Shown here: in pieces, positions 22,201-28,000 of the stretch | Layout of the letters: the number at the start of each line of letters is the position of its first letter | How positions within the stretch are numbered: the stretch's first letter is position 1 | DNA from: Undaria pinnatifida | Lineage: Eukaryota; Sar; Phaeophyceae; Laminariales; Alariaceae | DNA: 64,000 nucleotides | Direction: 5' to 3' | NCBI GenBank assembly: GCA_012845835.1 | Contig: JABAKD010000024.1 | Span: 8,685,103-8,749,102, forward strand | The notes under the pieces: model-generated | Seen by the model: only the letters and a program-made list of their open reading frames with translations | Told to the model about the DNA's origin: nothing | Database searches by the model: none | Program-made: the position numbers and the translations under genes

Positions 22201-24597
22201 ATTCGGTGCTGATTTTGCCAACCACCGTGGCTATTCCACAACGCTGTCGCCGAAGCCTCCACCGCCACCGCCACCCATGCCGCACGGCCGCCACCGCCGC
22301 TACTGCTGCTGCTGCTGCTGTGCGGCGGCTGTTGTGCAGCGGCTGTTGTTAGTGTCTCCTGCGTTTGTTTCTAAAATAAAAATAAAAAACTGGCTGTTCT
22401 GTTGTTGTGGTGATGATCGTGGTGGTCGAGCCAGGCCGAGCTGCTGTGCCGCAACTCTGCTGTGCCGCAACTCATCTGGCGGGACCATCGCCACCGCCAC
22501 CTCCGCCCCCGCCCCCATCGCTGCTGCTGCTGCTGCGGCTGCGGCTGCGGCTGCGGTGCTGCTACTGCGGTGCTGCTGCTGCTGTGCTGCTGCTGTGCTG
22601 CTGTTTGTCTGATGGTGTTGTGCTGGGCCTGCCCCTGTCGGTGAGTCTAGGTGCTACCGCACCATGTTTACATTCAAAATTTGATGTTGCCTCCCCGCTC
22701 TCCGCCTGTGATATGGAGGCCGTGTACGCCTTTTCTGCGATTCGTTCATCGCAAACACAACCAAAAGCGTGCCCGAGTGAATCTGGCCCTTTTCTAGGAT
22801 GATTGAAGAATTTTAGTGAACTATTTTAACACAAACACTCGAGCACACGATAGATTTCACACGCACTGCTGCCGTAGCGGGCAACCCGCACTGCTCAGCT
22901 GGCTCTATAGAGGGACCTCTACTCTGTACTCTGTAACATGTCGGATAAGCCGGTAACATGGGATAACCTTGCAGCTTCAGCAGAGTTCTATGCATCTGAA
23001 TACAGAGCACTTCGCCGGTATCCAGTACCAGTACTTGTATGTATCCAGCCGGACATCTTACACTTCGAGAACATGGGAGGAATACTCCTCTGGCAGCTGG
23101 GAGTCACAATTGTATGAGCAGCAGTAAAATTATATATAAAATTACTGGAAAATTATGTACCGGTACGAGTAATGTACGTTTGGGATTATGTGCCTCTTCC
23201 CTGTCTTGTAAATCAATGCTAATAATAAACGTGATGCACGCGTACGAAGCAGGTAGTCGTGCCTCCCTGTCTATGATGGAAAATATGCAACGAGACAGCA
23301 GCAACCACAGCACCACCATAGCCACCACCAACAAGTACAGTACCACCACAAGACAACAACAGCAACGGCAACAACAACCACAACATTACTGCCGTGCAAG
23401 CACAACATCGCCACCATTCATTGACAGCAACGTCACGACTACCATCACCAACACGCACAACAAAAACAACAAACCGTCCTTGAGCGAACTGAATAAAAAT
23501 CGAAAGTACATCGTACAGCAGCAGCGGTATCATATCATACACACGTACATCCACGTACTCGTTGGTGCCTGTACGTACGAGTGGTGGGCTTGGCATACAC
23601 GTATATGTTTCTCGTCGGCGTTAATGTTGCACGTCGATGAGACCGACCGAGCAGCTAGCCGTGCCTGGCCAGGCCTTGCCCAGAGATACACATACCCCTC
23701 GCACCATAACACACAGTAGCAGGCAGTCTCACTGCAGCTTATGCAAACAACAGGTGCTTCCAGCTGTGATATAGACACGCATACCCGTCAAGCCCAAGTA
23801 AGCTGCTGTTGTAGCATAGATCAGGTGTCAGGTGCACTGCTGTTGCACTCAAGACCCACAAGAACGAAAAAAAGAGAACCTGCCTTACTATATCCGTAAA
23901 TATAAGAACCGTTTATACACTAATATGAATGAAAAACGGTACTTATATTTATGGTCATAGTGGCACGTAAAAGGTTTCAATAATAATCGTCGATAGGAAC
24001 AGGAACGGGAATATAAGGAACGTTTGGGTATCATTGTGTATATCAATATGGTTATTTTATGTTCGGGTAGATGCACGTGAAAATAAGCCATCTGCATCTT
24101 GTAACGCTGTTTCGTTCTAAATGCCACAAAATATAAGGACCGTTTGATAATAAATATGGATATAAAACGGTACTTATGATTACGAACAGGCTTCGGAGAG
24201 GAACAGCACGGCGGCCGGCGCTGGTGTCTCCTGAAAGAAAAGGAAATACTTCTCGTTGAAGCGAAAAAAAAGTTGACTTGCACCGCCGTAGCACGCGGGT
24301 ACTCGCCTTGAGCACACACTAGTACCCGAGCCATTGACGAGGGGGTTACCTGATGTTCTAGGACGTACGCGGCAACATCGGAGAGAGAAGCAACGACGGG
24401 AGCGACCTGGCCACGTCGCTGGCAAATTCGGCCCCTGGTTGGGAGGGGTGGCGTGCGAGACATAAAAAAGTAAATCTTGCTGCTTATCTAGAGGTTGGGT
24501 TTGCGCTTACCTTGTCGAAGGTGCGGAACGTCTCTCGCAAGTCCTCCACTTCCTCGTCGGCAAGGTCCTTGATTGCTTCCGCCTCTGATACCGCCAT
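1276..24597 (-). CDS. Calmodulin-like four-EF-hand calcium sensor, five exons (whole gene span)
   Basis: The spliced product is a 155-aa calmodulin-like calcium sensor. Exons are 24597-24511, 10366-10268, 5741-5634, 4536-4387 and 1299-1276, all joined in phase 0 (468 nt with stop). All four EF loops are canonical: residues 28-39 ([12 protein letters not shown]), 64-75 ([12 protein letters not shown]), 101-112 ([12 protein letters not shown]) and 137-148 ([12 protein letters not shown]). The order and spacing match calmodulin (149 aa), but the product differs from it at many sites, has a longer acidic N-terminus and ends FLKIMYS, so it is a calmodulin-like protein rather than calmodulin. By family, it should bind Ca2+ and switch partner proteins in the cytosol or at a flagellum or spindle. 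Introns total about 22.9 kb. Introns 1-3 have GT donors; intron 4 has a GC donor. It starts 295 bp from the divergent YJU2 gene. The exon joins rest on reading frame, splice consensus and family alignment; no transcript was seen. Confidence 0.88.
1640..2095. repeat. Three tandem ~140-bp repeats in calmodulin-like intron 4
   Basis: The unit contains TGCGGTGCAGCGTTCAAATT, TGATTTTTCGATCTGGAATT and CGACTAGGGAGGGAGA, and occurs three times in a row. Part of it is shared with the dispersed GGGTCACTAAGCAGGC family. Confidence 0.65.
2107..2280. mobile_element. Two TTAA MITEs head to head, sharing one TTAA
   Basis: The first copy runs from TTGACGCCTTTGCAAC (2107) to GGCTGTAAAGGGTTAA (2194). The second runs from that same TTAA (2191-2194) as TTAACCCCCTTTACAGCC to AAGGCGTTAA (2280). 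The junction is a near-perfect palindrome of about 40 bp. One element appears to have inserted into the target-site copy of the other. Confidence 0.75.
2290..2840. repeat. Two copies of an older repeat with an unoccupied TTAA site
   Basis: AACGAGAATCATG...GGTTAA...TTTTCGCC...AGGTATACCTTAACACC spans ~2430-2580. A diverged copy lies at 2735-2830. A third copy at 32585-32825 is interrupted by a TTAA MITE, so these are the empty-site comparison. Confidence 0.65.
2845..3305. other. Intron 4 sequence with no recognisable element
   Basis: I see only a short GGCAGGCAGGGAGG run near 2953-2980. No coding potential or known repeat stands out. Confidence 0.5.
3310..4380 (-). repeat. Array of six degenerate copies of calmodulin-like exon 4 tail with GC donor
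   Basis: Copies of the exon tail (minus strand [18 protein letters not shown] and donor) lie at about 3314-3368, 3490-3550, 3669-3730, 3860-3920, 4046-4109 and 4216-4278, then the true exon. Spacing is 165-191 bp. Copies near 4046 and 4216 carry one extra base (frameshift), the copy at 3490 has an in-frame stop and the copy at 3669 keeps the frame but loses two calcium-ligand Asp residues. The interval between copies is GATCTAGATGATCT-type palindromic sequence with AACGGCAAGTACAG, related to the fold-back at 35.03-35.26 kb. Confidence 0.88.
4387..4536 (-). CDS. Calmodulin-like gene, exon 4 (EF-hands 3 and 4), GC donor
   Basis: These 150 nt encode residues 99-148: [19 protein letters not shown], a linker and the complete fourth loop [12 protein letters not shown]. 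The acceptor is GAACAG. The only donor that fits the family alignment is GAG followed by GCAAGT, a GC-AG type 5' splice site at 4386-4385. Read through, the exon would end after SLEPG. The last ~60 nt and the GC donor recur six more times downstream in the intron. Confidence 0.88.
4685..4765. repeat. GTTGTTGTTG-rich microsatellite
   Basis: A degenerate trinucleotide run (GTGATGATG, then CTGCTGTTGTTGTTG) lies in intron 3 of the calmodulin-like gene. Confidence 0.6.
4986..5145. mobile_element. MITE with ~28-bp TIRs (TTCGAGAAAATGGTTGAC type)
   Basis: CACGTATTCGAGAAAATGGT at the left mirrors ACCATTTTCTCGAACAAGTG at the right. The core holds CCCTAACCCCAACCCTAACC and ACCAATGTAGGGTGAAA. A second copy with the same core is at 49727-49880. 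Confidence 0.75.
5218..5312. mobile_element. Short MITE around CAACCATTGTTG
   Basis: ACCAACCATTGTTGTTTT and AAAAACAACAGTGGTTGGTG are inverted ends of a ~90-bp element. A reverse copy lies at 31612-31692 in YJU2 intron 1. Confidence 0.6.
5320..5630. other. Intron 3 sequence without visible element
   Basis: No repeat or coding signal is recognised between the short MITE and exon 3, apart from an A-rich run near 5599-5623 next to the donor of exon 3. Confidence 0.45.
5634..5741 (-). CDS. Calmodulin-like gene, exon 3 (EF-hand 2 and central linker)
   Basis: These 108 nt encode residues 63-98: [18 protein letters not shown], a linker ([11 protein letters not shown]) and IREAFK, the usual calmodulin entry into EF-hand 3. 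The acceptor is GTTCAG (AG at 5743-5742); the donor is GTGCGA (GT at 5633-5632). I see no copies of this exon's edges in the adjoining introns. Confidence 0.92.
5880..6110. repeat. Dispersed GGGTCACTAAGCAGGC family, copy 1
   Basis: The order CTCAGATGCAGGGTCACTAA, CCCTCATCGACTCACATCGA and TGCGCCTACCCACGCTG recurs at 12205-12425, 33040-33270 and 61675-61880. It is about 200 bp with no ORF; its origin is unknown. Confidence 0.65.
6230..7375. repeat. Tandem ~180-bp repeat array, five to six units
   Basis: The unit holds GACAAAACTCTTGTAAAAAC, CACATGGCAAGTAACC, CGAGTTTATAGTTTACTC and AAGCTTCCCC...TTGGCT, then a G-run of variable length (17 and 22 or more G at about 6620 and 6843). The array fills much of intron 2 between the exon-2-tail array and exon 3. 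Confidence 0.75.
7479..7950. mobile_element. AAGGCGGT-type TIR element, internally tandem
   Basis: Ends resemble ACAGTGGAGTTCACCC and the inverse of GGGAGACCCCTACAGTGC. Inside, ATAAGGCGGTATCCC and AGGAGGTACAGTAGGGGTC words repeat about six times at ~75-bp spacing. Related elements are at 13479-14815 and 37338-38134. Confidence 0.6.
7985..8290. other. Intron 2 sequence without visible element
   Basis: No repeat relation or coding signal is recognised here. Confidence 0.4.
8295..8445. mobile_element. Diverged TTAA MITE pair (two subfamilies)
   Basis: TTAACGCATTTACAACTGGA opens a member of the 90-bp subfamily. From about 8363, TAGCACGGCACTCCCGAC...ACTTGGAGTTAGAC...GTGGGTTAAC is a second subfamily also seen at 20575-20657 and, inverted, at 42549-42645. 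Confidence 0.6.
8769..10111 (-). repeat. Array of four degenerate copies of calmodulin-like exon 2 tail with donor
   Basis: Minus-strand copies of the exon 2 end ([15 protein letters not shown] and donor) lie at about 10051-10111, 9869-9931, 9449-9523 and 8769-8810. The copy at 10051 keeps GTATGC, that at 8769 has GTACGC, and those at 9449 and 9869 read GCATGC and GCACGC at the donor. The copy at 9449 still reads [11 protein letters not shown]. Between them lie GTATGTTGGTCATACTCAGG-type minisatellite units and a fold-back end (8830-8960). Confidence 0.85.
8830..8960 (+). mobile_element. Fold-back element, left-end fragment
   Basis: A T-rich run, TATCCTCCGCGGATGGG and AAAATAAAGCTTTAGCTCAC match the long inverted end of the complete element at 58983-59592. 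It lies inside the exon-2-tail array. Confidence 0.7.
10268..10366 (-). CDS. Calmodulin-like gene, exon 2 (rest of EF-hand 1)
   Basis: These 99 nt (33 codons) encode residues 30-62, [10 protein letters not shown] then a helix and linker ending QLEDMMAK. The acceptor is TTGCAG (AG at 10368-10367) and the donor is AAG followed by GTATGC (GT at 10267-10266). The last ~60 nt and the donor are copied several times in the intron that follows, at 10.05, 9.87, 9.45 and 8.77 kb. Confidence 0.9.
10385..10980. other. Calmodulin-like intron 1, no visible element
   Basis: Nothing recognised by repeat or coding pattern between exon 2 and the first DLTA-type core. Confidence 0.4.
10985..11070 (-). repeat. 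CAGCTTGCAAAG core repeat (QLAKM...LTA type)
   Basis: On the minus strand this reads [20 protein letters not shown]. It is one of about 14 dispersed ~55-bp cores in the window sharing CAGCTTGCAAAGATGA and CTCACAGCTG. Confidence 0.65.
11350..11855. repeat. Five tandem ~104-bp repeats
   Basis: Units begin near 11352, 11453, 11558, 11664 and 11764 and carry CCTAGGAGTTCGGCGTCAGT, AAAATTGCCGTCCGTCAAGG and CCGTCTCCTGATATCTTTGT. A reversed partial unit is at 16870-17020. Confidence 0.85.
11866..11930 (-). repeat. CAGCTTGCAAAG core repeat next to the 104-bp array
   Basis: CGTCAGCTGAGAGTTCGACG and CTCATCTTTGCAAGCTGCGT bracket the core, which opens just past the last 104-bp unit. Confidence 0.65.
12205..12425. 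repeat. Dispersed GGGTCACTAAGCAGGC family, copy 2
   Basis: CTTCCCTAGACGGAACTCAG, GGGGTCACTAAGCAGGCT and TCGACTCGCGTCGAATTG match the copy at 5.9 kb in order. Confidence 0.65.
12953..13070 (-). mobile_element. tRNA-derived SINE, partial copy
   Basis: CAGCAATCCCACTGCTGTG, GTGTTGCTAACTCACGCTC and GTGCACAAGAAAAAGTCCCC match the SINE body. The tRNA-like head is missing. Confidence 0.7.
13479..14815 (-). mobile_element. AAGGCGGT-type TIR transposon carrying a zinc-finger ORF
   Basis: The left end CAGTGGGGGGGCCTATATAA and the right end TTATATAGGCTATAGCCCCC are inverted. Each is followed by GACCGCCCTATCTC and AATAAGGCGGT-type subterminal repeats. The 1.3-kb element sits in intron 1 of the calmodulin-like gene and contains one minus-strand ORF; no transposase domain is visible, so it is probably non-autonomous. 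Confidence 0.65.
13943..14470 (-). CDS. Cys-rich zinc-finger ORF inside the TIR element
   Basis: A 175-codon ORF starts MPCAAGELC and has [20 protein letters not shown] followed by CDNP and VCRDC, giving paired Cys/His ligands (C-x3-C-x4-H-x2-C...C-x2-C) like a cross-braced zinc finger. A basic stretch ([20 protein letters not shown]) follows, then a mixed helical region. It has the same direction as the host calmodulin-like gene and lies between the inverted ends of the element. It may be a domesticated or decaying transposon-associated DNA-binding protein; the family is not recognised, and extra exons are possible. Confidence 0.45.
   Translation of the reverse strand: MPCAAGELCLVPARTPERPDGHECRGKCGGRLHGLCGEADPDCDNPMQRVCRDCLAAKRSSKANGKAVKPQAGKRKASDTGGVDDTTGHGAGAPPAYVELSSHFVSLESAAEACGNGDASFCLQKAMVSFIKAHASKPVQQAGMRHFCEPQQGQGGEAQRRTVVQCSSQYSSTVP
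14943..15317 (-). mobile_element. tRNA-derived SINE interrupted by telomere-like repeats
   Basis: The full SINE order is present (tail CTTCTGGACAAAAGCCGTGG, head CACCGGGGCGACCGGC), but the body contains CTAGCCCTAACCCTAGCCC at ~15056-15078, bracketed by a duplicated SINE segment CTTGCCTTCGATT...TATCGCGCAT. Confidence 0.75.
15470..16110. other. Calmodulin-like intron 1, no visible element
   Basis: Nothing recognised. Short open frames here lack any family pattern. Confidence 0.35.
16118..16180 (+). repeat. CAGCTTGCAAAG core repeat
   Basis: CACGCAGCTTGCAAAGCTGA leads a plus-strand core that is diverged at its other end. Confidence 0.5.
16860..17025 (-). repeat. Reversed partial copy of the 104-bp repeat
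   Basis: CCCCTTGACCGACGGGAATT and TTGACTGACGCCAAACTACT are the reverse complement of words in the 11.35-11.85 kb array. Confidence 0.7.
17368..17508. repeat. Minisatellite of TAGCATGGTAGCATGAGAGCATGA type
   Basis: Alternating TAGCATGG, TAGCATGA and GAGCATGA words run for about 140 bp, making long meaningless open frames on the minus strand. Confidence 0.9.
17510..17715. repeat. Three imperfect tandem ~75-bp repeats
   Basis: GTTGCAGTTCTTCAACAGCG, GTTGCTGTTCTTCAACGGCG and GTTGCAGTTGTTCAACGGCG head three units with GCGAAGCGAGTTA between them. Confidence 0.65.
18100..18262. mobile_element. MITE with CACCCCGATTTAAGAGCG-type TIRs, copy 1
   Basis: GTGGGCACGCCGATTTAAGA and CTCTAAAATCGGGGTGCC are inverted ends of a ~155-bp element; internal GCGGTCAAATCGGCATGTC is shared with the copy at 56235-56475. 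Confidence 0.7.
18735..19090. repeat. Imperfect duplicated ~280-bp segment
   Basis: TGATGTTCATGCACCCGTTA...GGGCCAATTATACTCATTCT recurs as TGATGTTTATGTACCCGTTA...GGGCCAATTATGCTCATTCT, with GTAAATTCCAAGTTGTGATG doubled between them. Confidence 0.65.
19690..19795 (+). mobile_element. TTAA MITE
   Basis: GACGCGTTTACAACTGGAAA to GGGGGCTCTAAAGGGGTTAA is the standard ~95-bp unit. The left TTAA has decayed to TTGA. Confidence 0.7.
20025..20485 (-). mobile_element. Fold-back element, partial (body and one long end)
   Basis: GAGGACCAACGCCCGAATAG, GCGGAAGGCTGTTTTCCCAT and TTATTTTTCCCCATCCGTCG match the element at 58983-59592 in order. The opposite inverted end is absent. A GGACCAACGCCCGAATRGG segment is duplicated internally. 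Confidence 0.75.
20570..20660. mobile_element. TTAA MITE, second subfamily
   Basis: TTTAAGCACCGCACTCCCGA...CACTTGGAGTTACACTGGG...GAAATGGGTTAA has the same order as copies at 8363-8445 and, inverted, 42549-42645. Confidence 0.6.
21415..21625 (-). mobile_element. Fold-back element, one long end
   Basis: ACGGCAGCTTGCGCTGCTGG through CTTTATTTTTCCCCATCCGC to GGAGGATAAATAAAAATAC is a single inverted end with A-rich tail. Confidence 0.75.
21630..22270. other. Calmodulin-like intron 1, no visible element
   Basis: Nothing recognised apart from short CAGCAG-like words near 21960-22020. Confidence 0.35.
22275..22620. repeat. GCT/GCC trinucleotide-rich tract
   Basis: Runs of GCTGCTGCTGCTGCTGCTG at about 22301 and 22519 with CCGCCACCGCCGC between them create long Ala/Cys/Leu frames that are not genes. 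Confidence 0.85.
23270..23480. repeat. CAA/CCA-rich low-complexity tract
   Basis: ACCACCATAGCCACCACCAA and CAACAACAGCAACGGCAACA build a Q/T/N-rich frame on the plus strand. It has no splice or family support and is antisense to the host intron. Confidence 0.6.
23890..24190. repeat. Three ~50-bp palindromic elements near the divergent promoter
   Basis: ATATAAGAACCGTTTATACA...AAAAACGGTACTTATATT and ATATAAGGACCGTTTGATAA...TAAAACGGTACTTATG are short hairpins with 13-bp arms (ATAAGNACCGTTT). A third, decayed copy is at ~24013. They lie just inside intron 1 behind exon 1. Confidence 0.65.
24511..24597 (-). CDS. Calmodulin-like gene, exon 1 (start codon exon)
   Basis: This 87-nt exon encodes residues 1-29: an acidic leader ([16 protein letters not shown]) and the first helix of EF-hand 1, ending FRTFDK. 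The ATG is at 24597-24595. The donor GTAAGC follows AAG directly, a strong 5' splice site. The exon stops two residues into the first calcium loop and is completed by exon 2, 14.1 kb away. Confidence 0.85.
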
Positions 24598-24892
24598 GTC
24601 CTTCTCAGGTCGCTGTGATGTACAACTTGAGCAAGTACAGGCGGCAGCAGGTGAGGGCAGAGTGTCTTCCTCGAGCTTGGCGATCGAGATTATTCGGGGG
24701 GATTTATTATAATATTCCCTGCTGCTAAATGCCGACGATCGTTTCGTGAAACCTTTCTCCGCGAGGCAACCTCGTTGCCTGAGGCACCTCGTCAGCTAGG
24801 AGTATCATTGCAGTGTCTACATTCTCCTTCAGGTAACACCTCTAGTAGACTCGTACCCGTCCCTCCAGGGACGAGGAATCTGATCTTTCAAC
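24598..24892. promoter_or_regulatory. Divergent promoter region shared by the calmodulin-like gene and YJU2
   Basis: Only 295 bp separate the two start codons, so both promoters and both 5' UTRs must lie here, unless an upstream noncoding exon sits inside the other gene. Visible features are an AT-rich TTATTATAATATT stretch near 24706-24718 (about 175 bp before the YJU2 ATG), a perfect 7-bp stem with 3-nt loop (AGGCAAC/GTTGCCT) near 24765-24781 and CCCTCCAGGG close to the YJU2 start. No function is shown for any of them. Confidence 0.7.
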
Positions 24893-25047
24893 ATGGGCGA
24901 GCGCAAGGTGCTGAACAAGTACTTCCCGCCGGACTTCGATCCGAAGAAAGTCCCGCGGATGAAACGTGATCCCGAGAAGCAGATCTGTGTACGGATGATG
25001 ATCCCCTTCTCTCTGCAGTGCAACACTTGCGGCGAGTTCATGTACAG
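24893..25047 (+). CDS. YJU2: YJU2 exon 1
   Basis: These 155 nt encode residues 1-51 plus two bases of codon 52. It carries the conserved N-terminus and the first zinc pair ([10 protein letters not shown]). The donor is TACAG followed by GTGCGA. The ATG is the first in frame and fits the family start exactly. Confidence 0.93.
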
Positions 25048-28000
25048 GTGCGAGCTGCAAGCAGCATTGATATGGGGTGCTGGCAGTGGGGATGGTAACA
25101 AGCATAGCGAATGTACGAGGAGTTTCTTGCAAGTGTATGGTGTTGATTTCATGGGTTGGTTCGTTGACCCTCCCTGTTGTACTGCTGGCCTCAGGGCCTC
25201 CCTATTACTACTCTGTAACTCTTACCTTGTTACAGCGTAGACCATACGGCCACGAGAAGGACACAACAGTAGCAGCATTCACTGCCGATCAAGCTTCCAG
25301 CTCTCTCTGAGCTCCACACTCTCGAGTGTGCTTCAAACTCTCAAGTATACTGCCAGTATCTGCAATACCCCCGTTATTTTCGCCTGATAATACTTACTCC
25401 CCGCTCCTGGGGGCATCTGTGCAAGCTACCAGATACTACACCACGGCAGCAGTACGAGTGAAGTAGGCAATGTCGATGTTGACATTTGCTGTTGTGCCAG
25501 TACGTTTGACATCTGCGCACAGCAGTAGCTAGCGAACAGGAAGAAGCCACACGGGCATCAGGTACAACGACAGCAGCAGAGCGCTGCCCATCAAACCTTC
25601 ATGATCCCTAACTTCACAGCAGTACGAGGGTACGGGCGACACGAACGTGTAAAGATAGATCGCTCAGCCAGATTATTTTATTCAGAGATTCCCGTGGTGC
25701 GTCTTACTGCTGGCAGCTGTTCGTTCCCGGTGTCCTCCGAGAATCGCAATATCCTCTTCTGCTGCCGTTGCTGCTGTCAATCAATCCTGCTCCGCTGTAT
25801 TACTGTACTGCTGCACTGCTGTCGTATCTTAAGCGACCACGGGTCTCGCTTTCTACCGCCAGGTGCGGGTACCGTTACGTACCAGTACGAGTGAGTGTGG
25901 CATGCGTGCTGTCGGTGCTGTATGCATTTCCATGCATGGGTGTGCCTGTCGCGCTCGGTAAGGCCATATCGTCTGTGCTTGCTCTTCGGTGCTACGGTCT
26001 ATTGCGTGCGAGTTCGGTACAAGCGTGGGCGCTCGCGCCGGCTGCGCGGCATTCACTCTCGTCTGCCTGGACTGTCACACAGCAAGGAGCTATTTGTTGG
26101 TCCGGCCAGGTCCAGCGGGATGTATTTTCGCGTTGGCCAATCACACAACGATGTACGATATCAAAGGCACAACATAGCTCGATTTTCATTGGTGTTTGTA
26201 TTCCTGATATTTGCCGAAATTCCGTCGGTGATTCGTCAATTTCACCCATGCACGATATCAATTGCCCTACTTCTCGTCGCAGTCTGCAGTGCCTCACCGC
26301 CGGCTTGCATGATCCCAGCTCAAGTCCTCGTATCTGTCGAAATAAAAAATCCGTTACAAAACACGCGCTTACCAAATATATCAACTCCCTACATACATGC
26401 ACCTTTGACTTTTTCGGCAGGTCGAGGGGTCGACGTAGAGGATGGCCTTTTCTTCCCCTCCCGCCCTCCCAAACGAATGCAGAGTAGTAACCGGTGTCGA
26501 TAACCATGCTCTCCTGGGTGCTGTGTCGTGTAGTATAGTAGGTAGAGGTCACTATGCGCTCAGGGCGGCACAACCTCTATGATCGAACCGTGACTCCATT
26601 CACCTGCCGAAGGGCGGCACAACCTCTGTATCATCGACCAACTTCGTTCACCTGCCCACGGCCGGCGCAAGTTATATAATATCGAACCGTAACGTTGAAA
26701 ACATGGTGTGGGGGTCGTCGACGACCATGCGGGCGAGACCCTGTTTGTGCTTGCCACATCATAAACACAAGATCTGGGGCAGGTGGGGCTTGGGGCAGGC
26801 GGGGCTTGGGAAATGGGTTGACCGTGGGTTGATTTTATCTCGACCACGCCATCGAAGAGGGCGCTTGGGGCTGGGCATTGAGGCGGGCATGCTTGCTACC
26901 TGGTACATACCATCACAGCGGATCTGTACGAGTGTTATCAAATATTTCGGCAAGCGAAGCCCGACACTGAACGGGTTGAAATGGGTTGACCGTGGGTTGG
27001 TTTTATCTCGCCCACGCCATCGAAGGCAGGCGGGGCTTGGGGCCGGGCGCAGAGGCGGAACGACCCTGTGTGCTTGCCACATTCATCAATGTATGGGCTG
27101 CGTACGTGATAGCACTGCTGCTGCTGCCGCTGTCACAGGCCATTACACGCCACACGCACGGTAGCTACGAGCAGCGGGTCAATCAGGAAGCAGAGCTCTA
27201 CACGAAATGGGTTGACCGTGGGTTGATTACACTTGATAATAATAGAGGTGCCCTAATAAATGTGCTCTCAAAATCCCATACTATAATCCTAGTGGAAATC
27301 GCCCTAAAAAAAAATGCGCCCAAAATCCCATGCTATCATCGTAGTGGAAAATGCCCCCCCAAAAAGTGCGCTCAGAATTCAATTCCGATTTTTTTTTCTC
27401 CCTGACGGAATACCAAAGAGTAAAACTCTTAGGAATCAGTCAGGTTGGCTATGCGCCGACCGCTGATTATACTTTTTTCGAACTGGTAGCTTCACAGCAT
27501 CACAGCAAAAGCTAGTCACGACAGTGTTGCATGCCCCCGGTACACAGTTAATATCTGCGTGAATGATATCATAGAGCGACACGGCTATTCGTACCAGGGA
27601 AGAGGAGTATTGCCCACCAGGGATGTCGGATTACGGCAGCAACATCTTATTCTTGCGCGTGTATCGGCACAATCAGAAAGTACGATGCTTTGCGCGTAAC
27701 TACGGAAACAACAAGGAACGTTCCTCGCCATGATAAAAGCGCACGTTGAAAACTGTGCAGACCTCTATTTTTTTTCTTGTTCGGCAGTTCATCTTAATTG
27801 ATAGCCTCTCATCTTATTTTGGGCCGCGCCCGGTTGGCCAGAGGGGGTTTCGATGTAGGGCTCGAATATCTCGCGTACTCATGAGTGCTTGGACCCCTTC
27901 GCGATCCAACATACCATCGCTATGGTCGAAGCAGGTCGCAGGGTCACAGCCCAAGCCCAAAGTCGAAATGTGGTAGGACCTGACTCATTTGATGGGCATG

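Noticed and set aside
22275-22620. Ala/Cys-rich protein gene
   Set aside because: GCT/GCC trinucleotide runs give open frames on both strands; no other support.
23039-23719. 226-codon plus-strand ORF rich in Q, T and N
   Set aside because: Low-complexity CAA/CCA sequence inside an intron on the opposite strand; no splice or family support.
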